A DNA stretch of 64,000 nucleotides from positions 1,054,001 through 1,118,000 of the forward strand of contig NZ_AP019367.1 of NCBI RefSeq assembly GCF_003966955.1. The letters run 5' to 3'. Made by a program: the position numbers and the translations under genes. Source of the DNA: Parolsenella catena (GTDB lineage Bacteria; Actinomycetota; Coriobacteriia; Coriobacteriales; Atopobiaceae). Numbering within the stretch: the stretch's first letter is position 1; each line of letters begins with the position of its first letter. Shown piece after piece: positions 17,114 to 25,148 of this stretch. The notes under the pieces were generated by a model. That model made no database searches. It was not told the origin of the DNA and saw only the letters and a list, made by a program, of their open reading frames with translations.

Positions 17114-18313
17114 TTAGGCCTGATACCAGCGGGGGGTGCCGGCATCCTCGAGCGCCTTGAGCGTGGCGACGGGATCGGCAACCTTCTGGAGAAACATCAT
17201 TGCGGCGATGGCGTAGGGCTTGTAGGAAGCCTCCTTGTACATGCCGTCGCGGTGCATGTCGAAGACATCGGCCATGACCTCGCCGTGCTCGCAGGAGACA
17301 CCGGAGATGTCGGCGGGCAGCGGGTGCATGAAGATCGTGTCCTGACCGTTGGCCGTCTTGGCCATGAGCTCGGTCGTGGAGCACCAGTCCTGGTGCGTGG
17401 CGTTCTGGGCGAGAAGCTCCTTCTCGAGCGCGGCGATGCCGGCGTCATCACCCTCGGCGTAGAGGTTCGTGCGCTTCTCCATGCCCACGTAGGGGGCCCA
17501 GGACTTCGGGATCACGATGTCGGCGCCCTCGAAGGCCTCGGCCATCGTGTTGACCTGCTTGAAGGAGGTGCCGTTCTCGGCGGCGTAGCCCTTTGCGCGC
17601 TCGACGACCTCGGGCATGAGGTCGTAGCCCTCGGGGTGGGCCAGCGTGACGTCCATGCCAAAGCGCGGCAGCAGGCTGATAAGCGACTGCGGGCAGGACA
17701 GCGGCTTGCCGTAGGAGGGCGAGTAGGCCCAGGTCACGGCAACCTTCTTGCCCTTGAGGTTCTCAAGGCCGCCAAACTCCTTGATGAGGTAGAGCATGTC
17801 GGCAGAGGACTGCGTGGGGTGGTCGGAGTCGGACTGCAGGGAGATGAGCGTGGGACGGTGGTCGAGGACGCCATCAGCGTAGGCCTGCTGGACGGACTCG
17901 GAGACCTCCTTCATGTAGGCGTCGCCCTTGCCGATGTACATGTCGTCACGGATGCCGATGACGTCGGCCATAAAGGAGATCATCGTGGCGGTCTCACGGA
18001 CGGTCTCGCCGTGGGCGATCTGGGACTTCTTCTCGTCGAGGTCCTGGAGCTCGAGGCCGAGCAGGTTGGAGGCCTTGGAGAAGGAGAAACGGGTGCGCGT
18101 GGAGTTGTCACGGAACAGCGAGACGGCGAGGCCCGAGTCGAAGATCTTGGACGAGATGTTGCGCTCGCGCAGGTTGCGAAGAGCCGCGGCGGTGGCGTAG
18201 AGCGCCTTGAGCTCGTCGGTGGTCTTGTCCCAGGTGTGCAGGAAGTCGCTGTTGTACATGCCCTTGAAGTCAAGGCCAGACAGGACGTCGAGGTACTGCT
18301 GGATGTCGCTCAT
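17114..18313 (-). CDS. ygeW: YgeW-type knotted carbamoyltransferase
   Basis: The 399-residue protein has the carbamoyl-phosphate motif STRTR (residues 71-75), the HPTQ loop and the C-terminal MHPLPAD motif of ATCase/OTCase folds. Its overall sequence matches the YgeW branch, which has a deep trefoil knot and unproven natural substrate. E. coli YgeW is 396 residues. In this operon it lies between ygeY and carbamate kinase, so its product carbamoyl phosphate would feed ATP synthesis if it runs in the catabolic direction. The start follows GAGAGG. The true acceptor is not visible from sequence. Confidence 0.93.
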   Translation of the reverse strand: MSDIQQYLDVLSGLDFKGMYNSDFLHTWDKTTDELKALYATAAALRNLRERNISSKIFDSGLAVSLFRDNSTRTRFSFSKASNLLGLELQDLDEKKSQIAHGETVRETATMISFMADVIGIRDDMYIGKGDAYMKEVSESVQQAYADGVLDHRPTLISLQSDSDHPTQSSADMLYLIKEFGGLENLKGKKVAVTWAYSPSYGKPLSCPQSLISLLPRFGMDVTLAHPEGYDLMPEVVERAKGYAAENGTSFKQVNTMAEAFEGADIVIPKSWAPYVGMEKRTNLYAEGDDAGIAALEKELLAQNATHQDWCSTTELMAKTANGQDTIFMHPLPADISGVSCEHGEVMADVFDMHRDGMYKEASYKPYAIAAMMFLQKVADPVATLKALEDAGTPRWYQA

Positions 18314-18364
18314 TGGGTTTCCTCTCCCTAGTTGGTGTGGTGGCGGGCGCATGCCCGCGCAGGA

Positions 18365-18400
18365 CCTGCCGCCCCATGCTCCCCGAGCCGGGGCGGCAGG
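18365..18400. terminator. Perfect GC hairpin between ygeY and ygeW
   Basis: Arms CCTGCCGCCCC (18365-18375) and GGGGCGGCAGG (18390-18400) match perfectly over 11 bp. On the minus strand no T-run follows, so it is more likely an intercistronic processing or mRNA-stability hairpin. Confidence 0.55.
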
Positions 18401-18429
18401 AAAGATTCTAAAGCGGTGCGCGCGACCGG

Positions 18430-19815
18430 CTACTTGATGTCGTTGTCCGTGAGCTCGGCGCGGTAGGTCGTGGCGTTGCCGTCAGCCTGCGAGGGGTCGT
18501 AGAGGTTGAGGGCAGCGACGTAGAGGGCGGCGCAGGTCGGGAGGTCCTGCTTGTAGGTGACCTCGTTGGGCGCGTGGGCCTGGGACTCGGCGCCAGGGCC
18601 AAAGCCGACGCAGGGGATGCCGTAGCGACCCTGGATGGAGACGCAGTTCGTGGAGAAGGTCCACTTGTCGCACAGCGGACGGCCGGCGCGCTTGTCCATG
18701 GACTTCTCGCAGCCGATGCGCTCGTCGCCGAAGAGCGCCTTGTGGGCGTCGACGAGGGCCTTGACGTGGGGCGCGGACTCCTTGTTGATCCACGTCGGGA
18801 AGTAGGCCTCGGTCTCGTAGACCTCGCCCGTCCAGGACGGACGGTCGTACATGTACATGGAGACCTTGACGTCGTCGCCATACTTCTTGACGGACGGGAG
18901 GTTCTCGACCTCGGCGAGGCAGGACTTGTAGGTCTCACCGGCGGTCATGCGGCGGTCGATGGAGATGGCGCAGGAGTCGGCCACGGCGCAGCGGGACGGC
19001 GAGGTGTAGAAGATCTGGGAGACGGTGCAGGTGCCGCGGCCCAGGAAGCGGGCGTCCTCGAAGTGCTCGGGGTTATACTTGGGGTCGAGCATCTTGACGA
19101 GACCCTTGACGTCGGTGGACTCGTCGCAGCCGTTGTTGTTCAGCTTGCGGACGTCGGCGATGATGTCGGCCATCTTGTAGATGGCGTTGTCGCCGCGCTC
19201 GGGAGCGGAGCCGTGGCAGGACGTGCCGTGGACGTCAACGCGGATCTCCATGCGGCCGCGGTGGCCACGATAGATGCCGCCGTCGGTGGGCTCGGTGGAG
19301 ATGACGAACTCGGGCTTGATGCCGTCGACGTTGTAGATGTACTGCCAGCACATGCCGTCGCAGTCCTCCTCCTGGACCGTGCCGACGACCATGACCTTGT
19401 AGCCCTCGGGGATGAGGTCGAGGTCCTTCATCATCTTGGCGGCGTAGGTGGCGCTGGCCATGCCACCCTCCTGGTCGGAGCCGCCGCGGCCACCAATGAG
19501 CTGGTCGTCCTCGAAGCCCTCATAGGGGTCGAAGTCCCAGTTGTCGCGATTGCCGATGCCCACGGTGTCGATGTGGGAGTCGATGGCGATGATCTTGTCG
19601 CCCTCGCCCATGAAGCCCATGACGTTGCCAAGGCCGTCAACCTTGACCTCGTCGAAGCCGAGCTTCTCCATCTCGGCCTTGATGCAGGCGACGACCTCGC
19701 CCTCCTCGCAGGACTCGGACGGGTGGGAGATCATGGCACGCAGGAACGCGGTCATGTCCTTGCCGTAGTCCTGGGCGGTCTTCTTGATGAGATCGTAGTC
19801 GAGCTGCTTAGCCAT
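18430..19815 (-). CDS. ygeY: YgeY-type M20 family metallopeptidase
   Basis: The 461-residue protein carries the M20 metal ligands and catalytic residues: His in [10 protein letters not shown], the Asp in [12 protein letters not shown] and the Glu pair in VQEEDCDGM. It is close in pattern to E. coli YgeY, about 400 residues, with an internal and C-terminal extension. M20 enzymes hydrolyse amide bonds of small substrates. With YgeW and YgeX it is thought to process carbamoylated diamino intermediates of purine breakdown, but the substrate is not proven. It starts 67 bp after ygeX. Confidence 0.9.
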   Translation of the reverse strand: MAKQLDYDLIKKTAQDYGKDMTAFLRAMISHPSESCEEGEVVACIKAEMEKLGFDEVKVDGLGNVMGFMGEGDKIIAIDSHIDTVGIGNRDNWDFDPYEGFEDDQLIGGRGGSDQEGGMASATYAAKMMKDLDLIPEGYKVMVVGTVQEEDCDGMCWQYIYNVDGIKPEFVISTEPTDGGIYRGHRGRMEIRVDVHGTSCHGSAPERGDNAIYKMADIIADVRKLNNNGCDESTDVKGLVKMLDPKYNPEHFEDARFLGRGTCTVSQIFYTSPSRCAVADSCAISIDRRMTAGETYKSCLAEVENLPSVKKYGDDVKVSMYMYDRPSWTGEVYETEAYFPTWINKESAPHVKALVDAHKALFGDERIGCEKSMDKRAGRPLCDKWTFSTNCVSIQGRYGIPCVGFGPGAESQAHAPNEVTYKQDLPTCAALYVAALNLYDPSQADGNATTYRAELTDNDIK

Positions 19816-19882
19816 GTCGTGAACCTTTCTGTTCGATGGCCTTCGTTACCTATTGCTTGGGCCGCACGAGCGGCAGTGGTGC

Positions 19883-21097
19883 CTAGCAGGTGGGGTACTC
19901 GCCCTCCCAGACGATGCGGCGGTACTGCTCGGGGTCGGTGTCGCCCTCGGTGGAGAAGCACAGCACGGAGCTCGTCTTGTCCAGGCCGATGGCCTCCTTG
20001 AGCTCGGCGTACTCCGGGTCGAGCATGAGGGTCTCGACGAGGCCCGTCGTAACGGCGCCGGACTCGCCGGAGATGACGCGCGGGTCGCCCTTCTCGGGGG
20101 CGCCGAGGGTGCGCATGCCGCGGGCGGTCACCCAGTCGGGGCAGGAGACGAACGCGGTCACGTGGTTGCGAAGGATGTCCCAGCCCAGGATGTTGGGCTC
20201 GCCGCAGCACAGGCCGGCCATGATGGAGGGCATGTCGCCGTCGACGATGCGCGGGTCTCCGTCACCGGCAGCGGCACCCTTGTACAGGCAGGCTGCGGGG
20301 GCGCACTCGGCCACGACGAACGTGGGCGGGTTGTCCGGGAAGAGGTTGGTGAAGTAGCCCACGACGGCACCGGCAAGCGAGCCCACGCCAGCCTGGACGA
20401 ACACGTGGGTCGGGCGGTTGATGGCCATCTCGCGGAGCTGCTCGGCAGCCTCGGAGGCCATGGTGCCGTAGCCCTCCATGATCCAGGACGGGATCTTCTC
20501 GTAGCCCTCCCAGGCGGTGTCCTGCACGATGACGCCACGCTCGCAGGCATCGGCCTCGGCGGCGGCCATGCGGACGCACTCGTCGTAGTTGACCTCCTCG
20601 ATGGTCACCTTGGCGCCCTCGGCGGCGATGTTGTCAAAGCGAGGCTTCGTGGAGCCCTTGGGCATGTGCACGACGGCCTTCTGGCCGAGCTTGTTGGCGG
20701 CCCAGGCAACGCCGCGGCCGTGGTTGCCGTCCGTGGCGGTGAAGAACGTGGCTTGGCCGAAGTCCTTGGCGAGCTGGTCGGAGGTGAGGTAGTCGAACGT
20801 GCACTCGGCGACGTCCTTGCCCGTCTCGTCGGCGATGTAGTTGGCCATGGCGAACGATCCGCCGAGCACCTTGAAGGCGTTGAGGCCGAAGCGGTAGGAC
20901 TCGTCCTTGACGCACAGGTTGCCAAGACCCAGGCGAGCGGCCTGGCCATCGAGGCGTGCGAGCGGCGTCACGGTGTACTGCGGGAAGCTCTTGTGGAAGG
21001 CGCGGGCCTTCTTGACGTTGTCGAGCGACATGATGCCCAGGTGCGCATCGTCACTCTTGGGCATGTGGTTGACGGCCCACTGAATCTTCTCGCTCAC
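19883..21097 (-). CDS. ygeX: 2,3-Diaminopropionate ammonia-lyase
   Basis: A PLP enzyme of fold type II cleaving 2,3-diaminopropionate to pyruvate and two ammonia via 2-aminoacrylate. The 404-residue product has the PLP Lys76 in GLNAFKVLGGS and the loop TATDGNHGRGVAWAA, followed by the glycine-rich AGVGSLAGAVVGY near residue 240. E. coli YgeX is 398 residues. I place the start at the GTG at 21097, because AAGGAGG (21108-21114) lies upstream of it and inside the longer alternative frame from 21130. Its promoter region contains the palindrome at 21129-21159. Confidence 0.93.
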   Translation of the reverse strand: MSEKIQWAVNHMPKSDDAHLGIMSLDNVKKARAFHKSFPQYTVTPLARLDGQAARLGLGNLCVKDESYRFGLNAFKVLGGSFAMANYIADETGKDVAECTFDYLTSDQLAKDFGQATFFTATDGNHGRGVAWAANKLGQKAVVHMPKGSTKPRFDNIAAEGAKVTIEEVNYDECVRMAAAEADACERGVIVQDTAWEGYEKIPSWIMEGYGTMASEAAEQLREMAINRPTHVFVQAGVGSLAGAVVGYFTNLFPDNPPTFVVAECAPAACLYKGAAAGDGDPRIVDGDMPSIMAGLCCGEPNILGWDILRNHVTAFVSCPDWVTARGMRTLGAPEKGDPRVISGESGAVTTGLVETLMLDPEYAELKEAIGLDKTSSVLCFSTEGDTDPEQYRRIVWEGEYPTC

Positions 21098-21128
21098 GTT
21101 ACCGAGACCTCCTTGGTTGATTGCATTC

Positions 21129-21159
21129 AACTATTTGTTTGATAACCAAACAAATAGTT
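21129..21159. promoter_or_regulatory. 31-bp perfect palindrome upstream of ygeX
   Basis: Arms AACTATTTGTTTG (21129-21141) and CAAACAAATAGTT (21147-21159) are a perfect 13-bp inverted repeat with a 5-bp spacer, 32 bp upstream of the ygeX start. Such AT-rich symmetry is typical of a dimeric regulator site. The half-site AACTATTTGT recurs at 42562-42571 upstream of ssnA, which makes this a candidate operator for a cluster-specific regulator. Confidence 0.65.
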
Positions 21160-21382
21160 TGTTACTCCATATGAAACCACACTTTGTTTTAGATTCAAGG
21201 CTAGTTTTACGCCGTCTGGTGAGCGTTGCGAAATCGGCCGCGAGCGTAGGGGGCCAGCGTACGCGCGCAAGCGGCAAACATGCGCATCTGCGCGCTGATT
21301 GACATAACGGCAGTGTGCCATGGAACCCCATCGTCACACGAGCGACACATTCGGGTGGTTCGATTGCCTAACAAATTTTTAG

Positions 21383-21424
21383 GCATGGCACGCTGTCCCC
21401 AAAGTGTCAAAGACTTTTTGGCAC
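21383..21424. repeat. TGACACTTTGGGGA repeat, copy 1
   Basis: On the minus strand this contains GTCTTTGACACTTTGGGGA. Eighteen of those nineteen bases recur on the + strand at 34313-34331, so it is a dispersed element of about 40 bp. It lies in the 460-bp gap before ygeX. The rest of that gap holds the palindrome, the permease terminator and otherwise nothing recognised. Confidence 0.6.
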
Positions 21425-21459
21425 TCCCCGGGCGAGCGCGGCCTTCTTGCCCGCACCGC

Positions 21460-21497
21460 AAAAAAAGAAGGGCCGCCCCGGCATGGGACGGCCCTCC
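21460..21497 (-). terminator. Rho-independent terminator of the NCS2 permease
   Basis: Minus-strand arms GGGCCGTCCC and GGGGCGGCCC enclose a short loop and are followed by TTCTTTTTTT. It ends the permease transcript 60 bp past its stop. Confidence 0.88.
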
Positions 21498-21557
21498 AAC
21501 ACAACGACGAGGCTGCTCGGGGAAGAAGCACACCCGCCGACCGTGCATCAGCGAAAG

Positions 21558-22940
21558 TTACTCCTCGCCCTCCGCGTCACTGTCGGAGACGTGGAGTCTC
21601 TTCTCCTCCTCGACGGGCTCGGGAGGCATGAGCAGGTTCAGGACGATGGCCATGATGGCGCAGGGCGTGATGGCGGACGTGCCAAAGATCGTGTTGATCC
21701 AGCCAGGCATGCCGGCGCCCGTGAGCGAGCCGGAGACCTGCGCGATACCCAGGCCAAAGGCGACGGACACGCCAAAGATGGTGCACGTGCGCGGCGTGAG
21801 GCCGTCCTTCACGAGGATTCGGATGCCGTTGAGCGTAATGGTGCCGAACACGCTGATCGTGGCGCCGCCGATGACAGGCTGCGGAATCATGAGCAGAAGC
21901 GCGGAGAGCTTGGGGCACAGGCCGGCGGCCATGAAGACGATGGCGGCGCCGCCGAACACCCAGCGGTTGATGACCTTCGTACTCACGATGATGCCCACGT
22001 TCTGACCGAACGCCGAGGTGGGAACGCCGCCGAACAGGGAGGCCAGGATGGAGACGAGGCCCTGGGCCATGATGCCGCCGGAGACCTCGCGGCCCTTGGG
22101 CATGCGGTCCATGGAACCGGCCGTGGCCGCGGAGAGGTCACCGATGAGCTGGATGTTCACCATGACGTAGATGATGGCGATCGTGATGCACACGGCAGGG
22201 TCGAACTTGAGCTCGAACGGCATGAACGTGGGCAGGGAGAACCAGGCTGCCTCGCCGATGCCGGACGGGTCGATCATGCCGAACGGGATGGAGACGACGC
22301 AGCCGATGATGATCGCGAAGAAGATGGAGCCGATCTTGGTGATGCCCTTCGTGAAGTTCGTGAGGCCAAACGTCACGGCGAACGTGATGAGGCCCACGAT
22401 CCAGTTCATGGCGCTGCCGAAGTTCTCGGTGCCCACACCACCGGCGATGTACTTGATGGCCGTGGGATACAGGCTCACGCCGATGGTGAAGATGACCGTG
22501 CCCGTGACGAGCGGTGGGAAGATCCAACGGATCTTGTCATAGAACAGGCTGAACACGATGGCGACGATGCCACCCACCATCTCCGCGCCGAGGATGACGG
22601 AGAAGCCGAACTCCACGCCCACTGCCTGCAGGGCCGGCAGGAAGGCGAAGGACGCGCCCGTGAGGATGGGCAGGCCCGAGCCGATGCGCCCAAACAGCGG
22701 GAACTGCTGAAGCAGCGTGTCGATGGCAGACAGGATGAGCGCCACCTGGATGATGGCCGTCTCCTGCTCCGCCGTGAAGCCACAGGTGGAGGCGATCATC
22801 ATCGCGGGCGTGATGACGCCGGCGAACGACGCGAGCACGTGCTGCAAAGACGTGGGGATGAGCGAGCCCAGGGGCGGGAATCCGTCACGCTTGAACAGCG
22901 ACTTGTCGAGGCCCGCCTCGGCCTGTTGGGTATTGTCCAT
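21558..22940 (-). CDS. NCS2 family xanthine/urate permease
   Basis: The 460-residue protein has about 12-14 hydrophobic helices. The NCS2 motifs are present: the LQHVLASFAGV sequence in the first helix (His in TM1), the GQNVGIIVSTKV motif in the middle and the IPQPVIGGATISVFG late loop. These define the purine-permease branch (xanthine, uric acid, uracil). The substrate cannot be read from sequence, but the neighbours make xanthine or urate most likely (compare xanQ/ygfU in E. coli). The start at 22940 has AGAGGA upstream. It has its own terminator and promoter region, so it is a separate transcription unit within the island. Confidence 0.9.
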   Translation of the reverse strand: MDNTQQAEAGLDKSLFKRDGFPPLGSLIPTSLQHVLASFAGVITPAMMIASTCGFTAEQETAIIQVALILSAIDTLLQQFPLFGRIGSGLPILTGASFAFLPALQAVGVEFGFSVILGAEMVGGIVAIVFSLFYDKIRWIFPPLVTGTVIFTIGVSLYPTAIKYIAGGVGTENFGSAMNWIVGLITFAVTFGLTNFTKGITKIGSIFFAIIIGCVVSIPFGMIDPSGIGEAAWFSLPTFMPFELKFDPAVCITIAIIYVMVNIQLIGDLSAATAGSMDRMPKGREVSGGIMAQGLVSILASLFGGVPTSAFGQNVGIIVSTKVINRWVFGGAAIVFMAAGLCPKLSALLLMIPQPVIGGATISVFGTITLNGIRILVKDGLTPRTCTIFGVSVAFGLGIAQVSGSLTGAGMPGWINTIFGTSAITPCAIMAIVLNLLMPPEPVEEEKRLHVSDSDAEGEE

Positions 22941-23208
22941 ACATGTTCCTCTCGTGAGGGCGCTCTGGCACGCGCCTGTGGGTGCGGCCCGCCCTTGCCT
23001 CGGGGGCCGCCCGCGCATCATCCCCTGACTGGGGCGAAATAACATCCTAAAGAATATTCAGTTGTGCTTACATTTTGTTAGGAAGTCTCAAACCGCACGC
23101 CAACGGCTGCATTTTGGGCGCGAGCGGTACCGCGACGGCCAGAATGGGTCCGACCTTGCGCGTATACTCGACGGTGAATGAGATTGAGACAGACACGAGG
23201 AGGAGCCC

Positions 23209-23688
23209 ATGCTCGACATGATCAAGGCCGAGGAGGCCCGCGCCATCGCCGCGGAGGCGGACCCCACGAGAGAGACTGCCGCCGCAGACACGCTCTCCAA
23301 CAACGCCATCAGCTGGGCCATCAGAAACGCCATCCACCGCACCGACACGCGCATCCGCATGTACGCCAAGTTTGGCCGCACCACGCTGTCCGTGAAGTTC
23401 GCCCCCAGCGACAACGACCGCGACGGCGAGGGCAACTCGTTCTACAACGACCTCGTGGCCAACAGCAACACGAACGTCGCCGACGCCGTGTGCGACATCA
23501 TCTACGGCCGCGAGCAGGACCTCATCTCCCCCATCCAGACCGCGCGCATCCTCAACACGTACAGCTCCAGGCTCGCGAAGTTCGTGAACGACCTCCAGCG
23601 CCTGGGCTACGAGGTGGAGGTTGGCAACGGGGACGAGAAGGGCAACGGCAAGATCGACAACAACACAATCGTCGTCAAGTGGGCGTAG
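23209..23688 (+). CDS. Hypothetical protein on the opposite strand within the island
   Basis: I do not recognise the family. The 159-residue protein is preceded by a strong GAGGAGGAG site and is the only + strand gene between 12.4 and 45.5 kb. It is mixed charged, without signal peptide or membrane helix, and the last third is basic and hydrophilic. Its codon use looks like the neighbours, so a real gene is likely. It could be a small regulator or a DNA- or RNA-binding protein; no motif supports a choice. Upstream a TATACT at 23163-23168 may be a -10 element. Confidence 0.65.
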   Translation: MLDMIKAEEARAIAAEADPTRETAAADTLSNNAISWAIRNAIHRTDTRIRMYAKFGRTTLSVKFAPSDNDRDGEGNSFYNDLVANSNTNVADAVCDIIYGREQDLISPIQTARILNTYSSRLAKFVNDLQRLGYEVEVGNGDEKGNGKIDNNTIVVKWA

Positions 23689-23722
23689 GCTGGCGAGAGA
23701 CCTTCCCCTGCCCACTAAACGG

Positions 23723-23762
23723 GGCGGGCCCGCTCGAGCGTGAGCCGGGCCCGCCTCTTTAT
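23723..23762 (+). terminator. Rho-independent terminator of the hypothetical gene
   Basis: Arms GGCGGGCCCG (23723-23732) and CGGGCCCGCC (23745-23754) enclose 12 bases and are followed by TCTTTATT. It also precedes the end of xdhC on the other strand and may act in both directions. Confidence 0.8.
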
Positions 23763-23772
23763 TGGCCCTCGC

Positions 23773-24267
23773 CTACTCCTCGGTTCCGCACTCGCCGTGA
23801 ACGATCTCGATGGCCTTCTCGACGCCGTCGATTACGTTCTGGTAGCCGGTGCAGCGGCACAGGTGTCCCGAGAGGTTCTTGCGAATCTCGTCTCGGGTGT
23901 AGGTCTTGCCGGTGTTGATCATCTCCATGGCGCTCATGATGATGCCAGGGATGCAGAAGCCGCACTGGACGGCGAACTGGTCGATGAACGCCTGCTGGAC
24001 GGGGTTGAGCGTGCCGTCAGGCGCCTGCAGGCCCTCGACGGTGAGGATGTCCTTGCCCTGAGCCCAGTCCGTGAGGTAGAGGCAGGTGTCTGTGGCCACG
24101 CCGTCGATGAGCACGGTGCAGGCACCGCACTCGCCCACCTCGCAGCCGCGCTTGACGCTCGTGAGGCCCAGGCGGTTTCGCAGCGTGTCGAGCAGCGACT
24201 CGCGCGGGTCATAGCCCACCTGGACTTCCTTGCCGTTCACCGTGCACTTCAAGATCTTCATGTCCAT
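23773..24267 (-). CDS. xdhC: Xanthine dehydrogenase [2Fe-2S] subunit
   Basis: The 164-residue iron-sulfur subunit carries two [2Fe-2S] clusters: the plant-type set in CEVGECGACTVLIDG and the helical set in CGFCIPG and CRCTGYQ. It moves electrons from the molybdenum site (XdhA) to FAD (XdhB). The ATG at 24267 shares a base with the xdhB stop; a GTG at 24270 and an ATG at 24261 are possible starts. Naming of the subunits follows the E. coli xdhABC convention. The order xdhA-xdhB-xdhC on one transcript, ending here, is the usual order for this three-subunit enzyme. Confidence 0.92.
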   Translation of the reverse strand: MDMKILKCTVNGKEVQVGYDPRESLLDTLRNRLGLTSVKRGCEVGECGACTVLIDGVATDTCLYLTDWAQGKDILTVEGLQAPDGTLNPVQQAFIDQFAVQCGFCIPGIIMSAMEMINTGKTYTRDEIRKNLSGHLCRCTGYQNVIDGVEKAIEIVHGECGTEE

Positions 24268-25148
24268 CACAGATCAGCTCCTCCCCTGCGCGCCGCATAG
24301 ATGAGGGAGCGCTTTGACATCTCCTTGATGAGCTGCAGGCGGAAGTCCTTGGACGCGCGCCAGCTGTCACGCGGGTTCGTACAAGCCGCCGCGAGCTCGC
24401 CGATGCGCCCCACGGCCTTGTGCACGTCTGTGCCACGCACGGCATCCTCGGCCTCGATGGCGCGCATGGGCGTGGGACCGGCAACGCCAAAGGCCAGGCG
24501 GATGTCGTCTATCGTGCGCTTGTCAGAGCCAAGCTTCACGAGGCAGCAGCAACCCATGGTCGTGATCTCGAGGGCGTTGCGCTTGCCGTACTTGAAGTAG
24601 TAGCCGGTGAAGCCCTCGTAGTGGTCCTTCGGGATGCGAATCTTGACGAGCACCTCGTCGCGCTCCTTGTGGGAGCGGCCGGGCCCGGCGTACCACTCCT
24701 CGATGGGGATGGTTCGGGTCCCGCGCACGCTCTGGACGTCGAGCAGGGCGCCGTAGGCAAACAGCGTGGACGCCGAGTCTGCCGAGGTCGCAGCCGTGCA
24801 GATGTTGCCGCCGATGGTGCCCGAGACGCGCAGCTGCGGGCCGCCGGGCGTGTCGCACGCCTCGCCGAGCGTAGGCACGGTGGTCTGGATGACGGGGCTC
24901 GTCGTGACGTGGTGGAACCACGTGATGGGACCAATCTCCACCGTGCCGTCATCGGCGAGCGTAACGCCATCGAGCTCGTCGGCAAGGCCGTGGATGGAGA
25001 CGAGGTGCGCCGGAGCGCCCTTGCCCTCGCGCAGCTTCACGAGCACGTCGGTGCCGCCGGCGATGACCTCGGCGGCGGGGTCTGCCGCAAGTGCCTGGCA
25101 GGCGTCGGCCACGCTCGTGGCCTCGTAGAGCGATTCGATGTCATACAT
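24267..25148 (-). CDS. xdhB: Xanthine dehydrogenase FAD-binding subunit
   Basis: The 293-residue protein is a CO-dehydrogenase/xanthine-dehydrogenase flavoprotein with the FAD contacts VIAGGTDVLVKLREG near residue 30 and TIGGNICTAATSADS near 115. It passes electrons from the iron-sulfur subunit to NAD or another acceptor. It starts directly after the xdhA stop (TAG then ATG) and its stop overlaps xdhC, so all three subunits are made in stoichiometric coupling. Confidence 0.92.
   Translation of the reverse strand: MYDIESLYEATSVADACQALAADPAAEVIAGGTDVLVKLREGKGAPAHLVSIHGLADELDGVTLADDGTVEIGPITWFHHVTTSPVIQTTVPTLGEACDTPGGPQLRVSGTIGGNICTAATSADSASTLFAYGALLDVQSVRGTRTIPIEEWYAGPGRSHKERDEVLVKIRIPKDHYEGFTGYYFKYGKRNALEITTMGCCCLVKLGSDKRTIDDIRLAFGVAGPTPMRAIEAEDAVRGTDVHKAVGRIGELAAACTNPRDSWRASKDFRLQLIKEMSKRSLIYAARRGGADL

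Noticed and set aside
21098-21557. Purine riboswitch in the leader of ygeX or the permease
   Set aside because: The classic conserved sequence elements of the guanine/adenine aptamer could not be found; only palindromes and a terminator are present.
23209-23762. Prophage or phage-derived remnant around the lone + strand gene
   Set aside because: No integrase, att-like repeats or other phage genes were seen, and codon use is like the neighbours.
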